Below, piece after piece: positions 7,842 through 16,287 of a stretch of DNA of 64,000 nt. Numbering within the stretch: the stretch's first letter is position 1; the number at the start of each line of letters is the position of its first letter. The stretch is taken from the NCBI GenBank assembly GCA_035448825.1, contig DAOTJS010000011.1, positions 5,797 through 69,796 on the forward strand. Direction: 5' to 3'. The position numbers and the translations under genes are program-made. The notes under the pieces were generated by a model, which was given only the letters and a program-made list of their open reading frames with translations, was not told where the DNA came from and made no database searches. This stretch comes from JAGNGI01 sp035448825. GTDB taxonomy: Bacteria; Fidelibacterota; UBA2242.

Positions 7842-9182
7842 CTAAAATTTAGCCAAAATTTTTACAAAATCACTAATTTCTTGCAAATTACGTTTTTCTG
7901 TGACGGCGATCAACAAATAATTTTCCCATTCACGACGATATTGACCGAGATCAATCCCCGCAAAAAAACCGGTTGCAAGCGCCGCCGCCGCGATTTCGGT
8001 AGCCGGGCGGGGCGTTTTTACGACAAACTCTTTAAAAAACGGCTGACCGGCAAAGGGCAAAGAATAACCGGGCAGGCTGGCAATTTTATCCGCAAGATAA
8101 TGGCTGTTATTAAGACATAGTTCGGCTACTTTCCGCAAGCCGGTTTTCCCCATAAGCGCTAAATATATGGTAGCCGCCAGCGCCATTAAACCCTGGTTAG
8201 TACAAATATTCGAAGTGGCTTTTTCCCGCCGAATGTGTTGCTCGCGGGTTTGTAATACCAGCACGTAACCACGCTTTTCCTCGACATCTGTCGTCTGACC
8301 GACAATTCGGCCAGGCATATTACGAATGTATTGCCGACGCGTAGTGAAAACGCCAAGATAAGGGCCGCCCAACGATTGGTGAATCCCGAGTGACTGACCC
8401 TCGGCTACGGCAATATCTGCACCGAGTTCGCCGGGCGTTTTAAGGATGGCTAATGAAATCGGATCAACAGACATTATTAATAAAGAACTTTTAACGTGAA
8501 TAATTTCGGCAATATAGTTCAAATCTTCAATAATTCCAAAGAAATTAGGCGATTGCACCAAAACGGCCGCTATCTGATTATCAATCATTTCCTTCAGACC
8601 GGAAAAATCCGTTCGGCCATTTTTCTCCGGCAAGTTGGCAATCACGAAATTGCGAGCTCCCAAATAAGTCTCCAGAACTTGGCGAACAAGCGGATTGATC
8701 AGTGGCGATACGAGGAATTTTTTACGTTGGGTAATGCTCGCGGCCATATTTGCCGCCTCTGCCAGAGCCGTGGCACCGTCGTACATTGAGGCGTTGGCAA
8801 CTTCCATATCGGTCAGGTGACAAATTTGCGATTGATATTCATAAATAGATTGAAGCGTGCCCTGACTGACTTCAGCTTGATAGGGAGTGTATGCCGTGTA
8901 AAACTCCGAACGTGAAATTAAAAAATCAACCACGGCCGGGATAAAATGGTCATAAGAGCCGCCGCCGAGAAACGACACTTGCCGATCGCAGTTTCCATTT
9001 TTCTCAGATAGTTCCTGCATAGTCTTCGTTAACTCAATTTCCGAGAGAGCAGGCGGTAAATTGATCCGGCATTGTTTTCTGAATTTTTCCGGAATATTAG
9101 CTATCAAGTCGCTAAAACTGGCGACTCCCAAGGCCTCCAGAATCTCGCGTTCCGTATCGCTGGTATTCGGTATGAAATGCAT
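7842..9182 (-). CDS. gcvPA: Glycine dehydrogenase (decarboxylating) subunit 1
   Basis: The N-terminal half of the PLP-dependent P protein of the glycine cleavage system, encoded separately as in many anaerobes. The 446-residue protein has MHFIPNTSDTEREILEALG at the start, FLGGGSYDHFIPAVVD, FYTAYTPYQAEVSQGTLQ and GPYLGVFTTRRQYIRNMPGRIVG, all typical of GcvPA. The PLP-lysine subunit GcvPB and the T protein are not in this window. The gene begins three bases after the gcvH stop, which supports functional pairing. Confidence 0.94.
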   Translation of the reverse strand: MHFIPNTSDTEREILEALGVASFSDLIANIPEKFRKQCRINLPPALSEIELTKTMQELSEKNGNCDRQVSFLGGGSYDHFIPAVVDFLISRSEFYTAYTPYQAEVSQGTLQSIYEYQSQICHLTDMEVANASMYDGATALAEAANMAASITQRKKFLVSPLINPLVRQVLETYLGARNFVIANLPEKNGRTDFSGLKEMIDNQIAAVLVQSPNFFGIIEDLNYIAEIIHVKSSLLIMSVDPISLAILKTPGELGADIAVAEGQSLGIHQSLGGPYLGVFTTRRQYIRNMPGRIVGQTTDVEEKRGYVLVLQTREQHIRREKATSNICTNQGLMALAATIYLALMGKTGLRKVAELCLNNSHYLADKIASLPGYSLPFAGQPFFKEFVVKTPRPATEIAAAALATGFFAGIDLGQYRREWENYLLIAVTEKRNLQEISDFVKILAKF

Positions 9183-9185
9183 AAC

Positions 9186-9563
9186 CTAACTGATCAATTT
9201 TTCGTAATCGGTTGGTTCCAGGAGAGAATTTAATTCATTCGAATCGGATATTTTGATACTGGCAATCCAGCCTTCGCCATAAGGATCCTTATTGACGAGT
9301 TCGGAAGCATCCTTTAATGCGGAATTAATGGCTACAATTTCACCACTGACAGGCGAATAAATATCAGCCACAGTTTTAACCGCTTCGATTGTTCCGATTA
9401 CATCACCGCGCGAAACAACTTCGCCGACTTTCGGCAAATCAATATAAACTACATCACCCAACTGGCTCTGAGCATAATCGGTAATACCGACGACTGCAAC
9501 CGCGCCCTCGATCCTAGCCCATTCGTGATCTTTCGTATATTTCAAGTTGACAGGTACTTTCAT
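9186..9563 (-). CDS. gcvH: Glycine cleavage system H protein
   Basis: Lipoyl carrier that shuttles the aminomethyl group between P, T and L proteins. It is 125 residues long, as usual, with YTKDHEWARIEG, GITDYAQSQLGDVVYIDLP and the lipoylation site in GTIEAVKTVADIYSP (Lys about residue 63). A clear AGGAG precedes the ATG. It is followed by gcvPA after three bases. The lipA, lipB and lpd genes needed to charge and reoxidise it are a few kilobases away. Confidence 0.95.
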   Translation of the reverse strand: MKVPVNLKYTKDHEWARIEGAVAVVGITDYAQSQLGDVVYIDLPKVGEVVSRGDVIGTIEAVKTVADIYSPVSGEIVAINSALKDASELVNKDPYGEGWIASIKISDSNELNSLLEPTDYEKLIS

Positions 9564-9579
9564 ACTGACGGTCTCCTTA

Positions 9580-10920
9580 TTAAAACGAAAAATTATTTAA
9601 AAAACTAATATTGAAATCACCCTTCCGAAAAGCCTCATTCTTGAGTATAGCCTTATGGAAAGGAATGGTGGTAGGAACTCCCTCTATAATAGTTTCGTCT
9701 AAAGCACGTTCCATTCTAACGATAGCTTCATCCCGATCTTTGCCATGCGTAATTAATTTACCTAAAAGAGAATCATAATAGGAAGGAATTTCGTATCCGG
9801 CATAAACGTGAGTATCCATTCGCGTCCCGGGACCACCGGGGGCGTGGAAAGCCTGAATTTTTCCCGGCGCCGGCCTGAAATTCTTAGCCGGGTCTTCGGC
9901 ATTTATGCGACATTCGATAGCATGTCCACGTAAGTTGAACTTCTTCATCCATTTGGGAATTTTCGCGCCATCAGCCAGCCTGATCTGCTCTTTGAGGAGA
10001 TCAATGCCTGTCACCATTTCAGTTACCGGATGTTCTACCTGAATACGAGTATTCATTTCCATAAAATAAAAATTGCGCTTTTTATCCATCAAAAATTCGA
10101 TAGTGCCGGCACTGGAATATTTAACCGCTTTAGCTGCTCGAACTGCAACCTTGCCAATTTTATCACGCATTTCTTCGTCAACAGCTGGTGAAGGCGATTC
10201 CTCAATTAGCTTCTGATGGCGACGCTGAATCGAACACTCCCTTTCACCCAGATGAATGACGTTGCCGAAGTTGTCGCCAATTATTTGGACTTCGATGTGT
10301 CGCGCATCCTCGACTAATTTCTCGACGTATAAATCGGGATTGCCGAACGCTTTCTGAGCTTCTTCGCGGGCATTGTTAAAGGCATTTTCGAGCTCGGCAA
10401 TCTGGCGAACAATGCGCATTCCCCGCCCTCCACCTCCGGCGCTGGCTTTCAGGATAATTGGATACCCGTAGCTTTCGGCAAAGCGTTTAACTTCCTCGAT
10501 ATTTTTCACGACCATATCCGTGCCAGGAATAACCGGAACTCCCGCTTTTTTAACGGTCTCGCGCGCCTGGGCTTTATCACCCATAGTACGGATTGCCATC
10601 GGATGCGGTCCGATAAATAGAATCTCGTTATCCTCGCACATCTGGGCGAAATCGGCGTTTTCCGCCAGAAAACCATAGCCCGGATGAATCGCATCAGAGT
10701 TGGTAACTTCCGCCGCACTGATGATGTTAGCCATTTTTAAGTAACTATTCTTGCTTTCAGGCGGACCGATGCAAACCGCTTCGTCGGCGAATCGTACATG
10801 CAGAGAAAGGGCATCTGCGGTCGAATAAACTGCCACGGTCGGGATATTCAATTCCTTACAAGCCCGGATAACTCTTAAGGCTATCTCGCCGCGATTGGCA
10901 ATCAGTAGTTTTTTAATCAT
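9580..10920 (-). CDS. accC: Biotin carboxylase subunit of acetyl-CoA carboxylase
   Basis: ATP-dependent carboxylation of biotin on BCCP, the first half of malonyl-CoA synthesis. The 446 residues begin with KKLLIANRGEIALRVIRACKELNI and contain the ATP-grasp glycine loop KASAGGGGRGMRIV, the ERECSIQRRHQKLIEE segment, FYFMEMNTRIQVEHPVTE and RINAEDP, all diagnostic. It is 21 bases after accB. The carboxyltransferase subunits are not in the window, so assignment to acetyl-CoA carboxylase rather than another biotin enzyme rests on the accB partner and on family similarity. Confidence 0.95.
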   Translation of the reverse strand: MIKKLLIANRGEIALRVIRACKELNIPTVAVYSTADALSLHVRFADEAVCIGPPESKNSYLKMANIISAAEVTNSDAIHPGYGFLAENADFAQMCEDNEILFIGPHPMAIRTMGDKAQARETVKKAGVPVIPGTDMVVKNIEEVKRFAESYGYPIILKASAGGGGRGMRIVRQIAELENAFNNAREEAQKAFGNPDLYVEKLVEDARHIEVQIIGDNFGNVIHLGERECSIQRRHQKLIEESPSPAVDEEMRDKIGKVAVRAAKAVKYSSAGTIEFLMDKKRNFYFMEMNTRIQVEHPVTEMVTGIDLLKEQIRLADGAKIPKWMKKFNLRGHAIECRINAEDPAKNFRPAPGKIQAFHAPGGPGTRMDTHVYAGYEIPSYYDSLLGKLITHGKDRDEAIVRMERALDETIIEGVPTTIPFHKAILKNEAFRKGDFNISFLNNFSF

Positions 10921-10941
10921 TAAAATTCTATTGTAAAGATG

Positions 10942-11424
10942 CTACTCGGTTTTTTCGATTATAAAAAGAGGCTGATTGTATTCAACCGGCTGAGCGTTTT
11001 CGGCCAGGATTTTAACGACTTTTCCGGCAACTTCGGCTTCGATCACATTCATTATTTTCATAGCTTCAATAATACAAAGCGGCTGTCCGACAGCAACGTC
11101 ATCTCCGACATTGACATACGGTTCAGCATCCGGTGCTGGCGAACGATAAAAGGTCCCGACAATTGGTGATCTAACCTCGACACCCTTATGGTTAATTTCT
11201 TCGGTAACGGCTGTCCGAGATTCAAAAGCCGCCGTTTCTGCCAGCTGTTGCTGATGAACTTTTTTGGCTTTCTGAGGTGCTTGGGATACTTCTACCTCAG
11301 GTGATATTCCCGCACCGCTGTTTTTACTGATGCGGATTTTCTGGCCCCAACGTGAAATCTCGATCTCGTCAATTTCGTGTGATTCGAGAATCCTCACTAA
11401 TTCGAGAATTTTTTCTTTCCTCAT
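10942..11424 (-). CDS. accB: Biotin carboxyl carrier protein
   Basis: Carries biotin between AccC and the carboxyltransferase. The 160 residues consist of an N-terminal helical region, a linker (residues 40-80) less Pro/Ala-rich than usual, and a C-terminal biotinyl domain with VRSPIVGTFYRSPAP and the biotinylation site CIIEAMKIMNVIEAE (Lys about residue 125). A strong GGAGGGG site precedes the ATG, 15 bases after efp. The efp-accB-accC order is widespread in bacteria. Confidence 0.95.
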   Translation of the reverse strand: MRKEKILELVRILESHEIDEIEISRWGQKIRISKNSGAGISPEVEVSQAPQKAKKVHQQQLAETAAFESRTAVTEEINHKGVEVRSPIVGTFYRSPAPDAEPYVNVGDDVAVGQPLCIIEAMKIMNVIEAEVAGKVVKILAENAQPVEYNQPLFIIEKTE

Positions 11425-11439
11425 TACCCCTCCGGGTTA

Positions 11440-12000
11440 TTATTTAACGCGTTCGCAGTACTGGCCGGTGCGCGTATCAATCCGAACAACATCTCCGGTA
11501 TTGATAAATAGCGGAACCTGTACTGTATAGCCCGTTTCGAGAACGGCAGGCTTGGAAGCGCCGGTAACTGAGTCTCCTTTTAACCCCGGTTCAGTCTTCA
11601 CGACTTTGAGATTGACAAAAATCGGCACTTCGACGTCTATAGGTTTTTCTTCCAAAAAAGTTACCTTAACCGTCTCATTTTCCTTGATAAATTGGGCGGC
11701 ATCTTTGAATATCTCAGATGGTAAGGTAATTTGCTCAAATGTCTCGGTATTCATCAAAACATAGTCTGTTCCCTCGCGGTATAGAAACTGCATTTCGACG
11801 GCTTCTAAACGCACAATGTCAATTTTCTCGCCGGAACGATAGGTGTTTTCAATTACCTGTCCGGTGCGTATTTTTTTAAATTTAGTCCAGACTCGAGCGC
11901 CACCCCTGCCAAGCTTAATATGCTGAAATTCAATGACTCTTACCGGTTCACCATTAAAATTTATTACCAGGCCGTTCCTGATGTCTGCTGTTGTAGCCAA
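11440..12000 (-). CDS. efp: Elongation factor P
   Basis: Relieves ribosome stalling at proline stretches. At 186 residues it is full length, with the KOW-like N-terminal domain, two OB-type domains and the C-terminal GDVVRIDTRTGQYCERVK signature. The tip loop reads HIKLGRGGARV, so the residue at the position normally occupied by the modified lysine appears to be arginine; arginine-type EF-Ps in some bacteria are rhamnosylated by EarP. It is the first gene of the minus-strand run; its promoter should lie in the 151-base gap shared with the divergent hydrolase gene, where I see no convincing hexamer pair. Confidence 0.93.
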   Translation of the reverse strand: MATTADIRNGLVINFNGEPVRVIEFQHIKLGRGGARVWTKFKKIRTGQVIENTYRSGEKIDIVRLEAVEMQFLYREGTDYVLMNTETFEQITLPSEIFKDAAQFIKENETVKVTFLEEKPIDVEVPIFVNLKVVKTEPGLKGDSVTGASKPAVLETGYTVQVPLFINTGDVVRIDTRTGQYCERVK

Positions 12001-12151
12001 ATATACTCCATTTTAAAAATCTAAAGTGGTAAGGAATTTACAGGCGTACTAAATTATTTTCAATGATTTTTCCAATCAACGTCAGTTATTCGTAATTTTT
12101 TACCAGAATTTTTCTTCATTAAAATCGGAATAAATTTTAGATTCTATCACT

Positions 12152-13783
12152 ATGTTAATTAATTCTTATCTGGCTAATCTGATTCCAGAAATACCGGATT
12201 GGTGGTTCTGGCTTTTACCGATTCTATTATATGCGGAAATGCACTATCGGTTAAAATTTCTCCGGGGGAGGTTATATAAAAAACAGCCGGAAATTCTCTT
12301 TGACGTACCTCGTCGAGTCCAAACGACGCGCCTGCCGGTTGTTCTGATAATCAAAGATGCGCACTGGTTTCCGGTTACTTTGAAAGAAATTATCCTCAAA
12401 ATTACTTCGCCTTTCGATGAGACCCTATGCGTTAAACAGGTTTTTAGCGAAAATCTGAAAATAGACGAACCCTGGTTTACGCGCGAATACAGTCTGGAAG
12501 TAGCAAACTACCGGAATCAACTTTTGATTATTAATTGTATGGCTACTTTAGAATGCGGCGGCCGGATCATTACCATTCAGAATGATAACTACGCCGGTCT
12601 TAGTCAGGCGGATTTCAGCGTCTATGTGGATTCTGAACCTTTGCCGGCCGATTCCGGTTGGATTTGGGGCGATTTGCATTGTCATTCCCAATGGACTTCC
12701 GATCAGGTTGAATTCGGTGTGCCATTGGCGGTTCTGCCTGGTCTGGCACAAGCCATGGGACTGTCATTCTGTGCCTTGGTTGAGCATTCTTATGATCTGG
12801 ACGACTTGCCGGATTCCTGGACGGAAAATGATCCCGAAGTGCAAAAATGGCCTGCCTATCATCAGGCAATTCAAACCATCAACGCTAATTTTAATGATTT
12901 CATAATCATTCCCGGCGAAGAAGTCTCGGTAGATAATGGTTTGGGACGCAATGTCCACCTGGCAATCTTAAATAATCCGGAATTTTTCCCGGGCTCGGGT
13001 GATGGACTGGAACATTCAGCCGGTTTTGCCTCAGAACTGACTTATCAACGGGTACTCGAGCGCGCCGAACCGCGAGCATTGATTTTTGCGGCTCATCCGC
13101 TCTGCGAACCGCCTCTTTCTCAGAAAATTATTGCCCGGCGCGGCATCTGGAATCTTCACGACCATTTCCAGCGTTTGAACGGCTGGCAAATTCTGAATGG
13201 TCAAGAGGGAAAGGAATTTATCGCCGGTCGCAATTTCTGGATAAAAAAATTGCTTTCTGGCAGTCATAGTTATATTTACGCCGGTAACGATTCGCATGGC
13301 AACTTTAATCGCTTTCGGCAAGTGAAAATTCCATTGCTCTTAATGCATGAAAACGAGCACCAAATTTTTGGTGAGTTTTTAACAGGCGTCCAAACCGATC
13401 TTGCCGACGGACTCGATAATCTGGTCGCCAATTTGAAAAACGGAGCCGTGATCATCTCCAATGGTCCTTTTCTAAATATAAAGGCTATAGATTCGCGGCA
13501 AAACCGATATACTATTGGACAAACTATGCCGGAACGACCGCAGAGTATTGAAATCACCGCTCGATCAACTCATCATTTCGGCGCGATCCATTCTATCAAA
13601 TTGTACACCGGTAATTGCGATCGCCAAACAGAAAAAGTTAAGGTCATAGAAATTACTGGTGGCGTTTACGGAAAAATGATAAATTTACCTGTGTCTGATT
13701 TACCAAATAGCGGATATTTTCGGGCAGAAGTCGAAACCAAAAACAGAAAATTCGCTCTAACCAATCCAATTTGGTTCCATTAA
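12152..13783 (+). CDS. CehA/McbA-like PHP-domain metallohydrolase
   Basis: A 543-residue protein with a membrane-like N-terminal stretch (residues 15-30, WWFWLLPILLYAEMHY) and a PHP-type metallohydrolase domain. The domain opens with WGDLHCHSQWTSDQ (about residue 171), giving the first metal-binding His pair, and continues with VEHSYDLDD, IIPGEEVS, IFAAHPLCEPP and YAGNDSHGN, which fit further ligands. CehA/McbA relatives include carbaryl hydrolases, but most are uncharacterised phosphoesterase-like enzymes, so the substrate is unknown. It is transcribed away from efp and followed by a hairpin that may terminate it. Probably active at the membrane. Confidence 0.75.
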   Translation: MLINSYLANLIPEIPDWWFWLLPILLYAEMHYRLKFLRGRLYKKQPEILFDVPRRVQTTRLPVVLIIKDAHWFPVTLKEIILKITSPFDETLCVKQVFSENLKIDEPWFTREYSLEVANYRNQLLIINCMATLECGGRIITIQNDNYAGLSQADFSVYVDSEPLPADSGWIWGDLHCHSQWTSDQVEFGVPLAVLPGLAQAMGLSFCALVEHSYDLDDLPDSWTENDPEVQKWPAYHQAIQTINANFNDFIIIPGEEVSVDNGLGRNVHLAILNNPEFFPGSGDGLEHSAGFASELTYQRVLERAEPRALIFAAHPLCEPPLSQKIIARRGIWNLHDHFQRLNGWQILNGQEGKEFIAGRNFWIKKLLSGSHSYIYAGNDSHGNFNRFRQVKIPLLLMHENEHQIFGEFLTGVQTDLADGLDNLVANLKNGAVIISNGPFLNIKAIDSRQNRYTIGQTMPERPQSIEITARSTHHFGAIHSIKLYTGNCDRQTEKVKVIEITGGVYGKMINLPVSDLPNSGYFRAEVETKNRKFALTNPIWFH

Positions 13784-13835
13784 TATTTCAAACGAGGGTA
13801 TAGTAACGACAAAGAGGCGGTTACTCGACTATCGG

Positions 13836-13853
13836 AAAATCCTACCGGATTTT
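13836..13853 (+). terminator. Weak hairpin after the PHP hydrolase gene
   Basis: Stem AAAATCC, loop TACC, stem GGATTTT, followed by AATTTCC rather than a clean T run. It lies 53 bases after the stop codon. Possible intrinsic terminator, but A/T-rich and short. Confidence 0.4.
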
Positions 13854-13869
13854 AATTTCCCCACTAAAA

Positions 13870-13897
13870 AAGACAGGTCGTTTCAAATTCCTATAAT
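13870..13897 (+). promoter_or_regulatory. Sigma-70-type promoter of the 7TM-PAS gene
   Basis: A perfect TATAAT at 13892-13897 is preceded, 16 bases upstream, by AAGACA (4 of 6 to TTGACA). The start codon of the next gene is 31 bases after the -10 box, with GGTGAG just before it as ribosome binding site. Confidence 0.5.
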
Positions 13898-13927
13898 AGT
13901 AAGAACAATTCAACCGGTGAGAATTAT

Positions 13928-15247
13928 ATGAGTTTTACTTTCAGTGTCTATTATGTTCCTTTGATCTTATCCATTGTTTTATTTTTGATAGTAGCGATCT
14001 ATTCCTGGCGTTTTCGTCGTGAAAGCCATGGTTTGGCTATTTTATTTTTGGCCCTGGGAGGCATTCTTTGGACATTCTGTAACATAATGGAATACGGCTT
14101 TAATTCATTGGCAACCAAGACATTTTGGGTATCTATCGAATATATCGGCATTGAAACAGTTATCGTAGCCTGGTTTCTCGTAATAGCCAGCTTTACCGGT
14201 CAAACCAAATTGACAACCCGTCGTGCAATTCTTTTATTGTGTATAATTCCAATCATTACGGTACTACTAATATGGACAAATCGTTATCACGGTCTAATGC
14301 GCCGCCACATCGTTCTGGATACAAACGGTCCCTTCTCCGTAATAAAAAAAACCTATGGCATTTGGTTCTGGGTCACTTTCAGCTATAGCAACTTGTTGAT
14401 GATTTCCAGCACGATAATGCTATTACAGCGCCTAATTAAGCCACCCAAACTGCGACGTTCGCAAATCCTGGCGCTAATGGCTTGCGCTTTATTTCCCTGG
14501 GTTGGCAATTTTCTGTTCGTTTTTCATCTATTACCAGCGCCCTGGTCGCGTCTTGATATGACCTCGACTTTCCTATCAATTTCAGGGGTTATTATGACTT
14601 TCGGGTTATTTCGATTGCAAATAATGGAAATTGTCCCGATTGCCCGTGATTACATTTTGGAGAACCTAAGCGACGCAATTTTAGTTCTGGATCATAACAA
14701 CCGGGTAGCCGATTACAATCCGGCTTGCCGGAATATGTTAAAGTTAGACCAAATCATAATCGGACAGCCGGTTGAAGAAGTTCTAAATCCTCTTGCTATT
14801 CGGCCGGAACTTATCACCGAAATAAAAAACGTTCAGGAAGAAATCTCTTTTACATTTGGCAATGAAACCAAAATCTACGATCTGCGTATCCTACCACTTT
14901 TCAATAAGAAGCAAAAACTGTGTGGTCGTATCTTCCATTTTCGCGACATTACCGACAAGCGATTGGCTGAAATGCACCTGGAAAAAACCGTTGCCGATTT
15001 ACGCCGGGCGCTAACCGAAGTCAGAACCCTATCTGGCCTCCTCCCGATCTGTTCCTCTTGTAAAAAAATCCGCGACGACACCGGCTATTGGAAGGATGTA
15101 GAAACCTATATCAGCCAACACTCAACGGCTGAATTCAGTCACGGAATTTGCCCGGATTGTATGCAGAAACTTTACCCGGAACAGTATGAAACCTTAGTAA
15201 AAAAGGGCAAAATCAATAAAGTCTCCGATGAAGATTCTCAAAAATAA
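13928..15247 (+). CDS. Seven-TM sensor with PAS and C-terminal Cys motif domain
   Basis: A 439-residue membrane sensor. Residues 1-225 form the seven-helix module found at the N terminus of some histidine kinases. A PAS domain follows (about 232-345, starting LSDAILVLDHNNRVADYN), then a coiled coil (LAEMHLEKTVADLRRALTEVRTL) and a C-terminal block LLPICSSCKKIRDD...YWKDVETYI...HGICPDCMQKLYPE. That Cys-containing tail occurs at the end of many PAS and response-regulator proteins and may bind metal; its role is unknown. No His-kinase, GGDEF, EAL or phosphatase domain is present, so output must go through the tail or a partner. It has its own promoter. Confidence 0.75.
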   Translation: MSFTFSVYYVPLILSIVLFLIVAIYSWRFRRESHGLAILFLALGGILWTFCNIMEYGFNSLATKTFWVSIEYIGIETVIVAWFLVIASFTGQTKLTTRRAILLLCIIPIITVLLIWTNRYHGLMRRHIVLDTNGPFSVIKKTYGIWFWVTFSYSNLLMISSTIMLLQRLIKPPKLRRSQILALMACALFPWVGNFLFVFHLLPAPWSRLDMTSTFLSISGVIMTFGLFRLQIMEIVPIARDYILENLSDAILVLDHNNRVADYNPACRNMLKLDQIIIGQPVEEVLNPLAIRPELITEIKNVQEEISFTFGNETKIYDLRILPLFNKKQKLCGRIFHFRDITDKRLAEMHLEKTVADLRRALTEVRTLSGLLPICSSCKKIRDDTGYWKDVETYISQHSTAEFSHGICPDCMQKLYPEQYETLVKKGKINKVSDEDSQK

Positions 15248-15268
15248 CTTGATTTGCGCTAAGCCCAT

Positions 15269-15365
15269 AAGTGCTGATAAGTGCTATTAAGACTTTAAAG
15301 GCTATTTTGATTTCTTATAAGCACTTAAAAACACTTAAAAATGCTTAAAAGAACTTAAAAAAACT
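15269..15365. repeat. Phased 10-bp AGCACTTA-type repeats
   Basis: Just after the sensor gene a block reads AAGTGCTgat AAGTGCTatt AAGACTTTAA. After about 20 bases the inverse motif runs as consecutive ten-mers from 15321: GCACTTAAAA, ACACTTAAAA, ATGCTTAAAA, GAACTTAAAA. The period is exactly 10 and the units drift. The two blocks are inverted relative to each other and could pair. The same motif family recurs near 61.1-61.3 kb. Confidence 0.65.
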
Positions 15366-15397
15366 CCATGTTCTCCGTGTTACCTTCGTGCGCCTCC

Positions 15398-15431
15398 CTG
15401 CCTGAATGAATGCGTTAGCAGTCGGGCAGGC
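15398..15431. repeat. GC hairpin (CCTGCCTGA...TCGGGCAGG)
   Basis: A nine-base inverted repeat with a 16-base loop ending four bases before the lipA stop. Related sequences occur at about 22.37 kb and inside one copy of the 24-kb array, so it is a dispersed palindromic element. It stands between convergent genes and could act as a bidirectional terminator. Confidence 0.5.
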
Positions 15432-15434
15432 GTG

Positions 15435-16271
15435 TTAGAATGTCATAATCTCGGCGGCGTGGAAGGAACTGCGCACCAGCGGCCCGGCAAAAACCGCTCG
15501 AAACCCAAGTTCTAAACCGAATGTCTCGTAGGATTTGAATTCCACAGGTTCAACATATCGAGCCACCGGGAGGTGATTTTTAGTCGGCTGAAGATATTGA
15601 CCGATCGTCAGAATATCACAACCGGCGGTCAGGGCGTCCTGCATTAGTTCCCGGATTTGTTCGTCGGTCTCGCCTAAGCCAACCATAATGCCGGTTTTTG
15701 TAACTGCGCCACGCTTTTTCGCCTCAGAAATGAGCCTCAGCGATTGCTCATAATCAGCCTGGGGTCGCGCAATTGGGTAGAGCGCCAGAACGGTTTCGAG
15801 GTTGTGACCAAGAATATCAGGTTTGGCGTCCAGTACGGTTTCGAGAGCATCGAGGTTTCCCTGAAAATCGGGTATCAAAACTTCGATTCGGCAGTCCGGA
15901 TTCCGGCGACGAACTTCACGAATCGTTTTTGCCCAGATTGCCGCGCCGCCATCCGGCAAATCGTCGCGAGTCACCGAAGTTAAAACGGTATATTTCAAAC
16001 CCATCAGATTTACCGCCTGACCGACTTTAGCCGGCTCCTCCTCATCAATCGTCCGTGGCTTCCCACTGGCAACGGCGCAAAATCGGCAATTGCGAGTACA
16101 AATATTTCCGAGAATCATAAGCGTCGCGGTTCGCCTCTGCCAGCAATCGCTCTGATTGGGACAGCGCGCCGATTGACAAACGGTATGAAGCTGATTAGCG
16201 TCAATGATTTTCTGCAAATCGCGAAAATCATCGTTGACCCCAATTTTTATTTTCAGCCAATCAGGTTTCAT
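15435..16271 (-). CDS. lipA: Lipoyl synthase
   Basis: Radical-SAM enzyme that inserts two sulfurs into protein-bound octanoyl chains. The 278-residue protein has both cluster motifs: the auxiliary cluster CQSARCPNQSDC (about residues 33-44) and the radical-SAM CTRNCRFC (about 58-65), followed by the usual VTRDDLPDGGA and HNLETV segments. The C-terminal RSSFHAAE carries the conserved Ser that ligates the auxiliary cluster in the family. It follows lipB by 16 bases. Confidence 0.95.
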   Translation of the reverse strand: MKPDWLKIKIGVNDDFRDLQKIIDANQLHTVCQSARCPNQSDCWQRRTATLMILGNICTRNCRFCAVASGKPRTIDEEEPAKVGQAVNLMGLKYTVLTSVTRDDLPDGGAAIWAKTIREVRRRNPDCRIEVLIPDFQGNLDALETVLDAKPDILGHNLETVLALYPIARPQADYEQSLRLISEAKKRGAVTKTGIMVGLGETDEQIRELMQDALTAGCDILTIGQYLQPTKNHLPVARYVEPVEFKSYETFGLELGFRAVFAGPLVRSSFHAAEIMTF

Positions 16272-16287
16272 TTATTGATTAAAAGTT

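Noticed and set aside
12001..12151. Glycine riboswitch for the gcv genes
   Set aside because: The gcv genes are internal to the efp run and the 151-base leader region lacks recognisable glycine-aptamer blocks.
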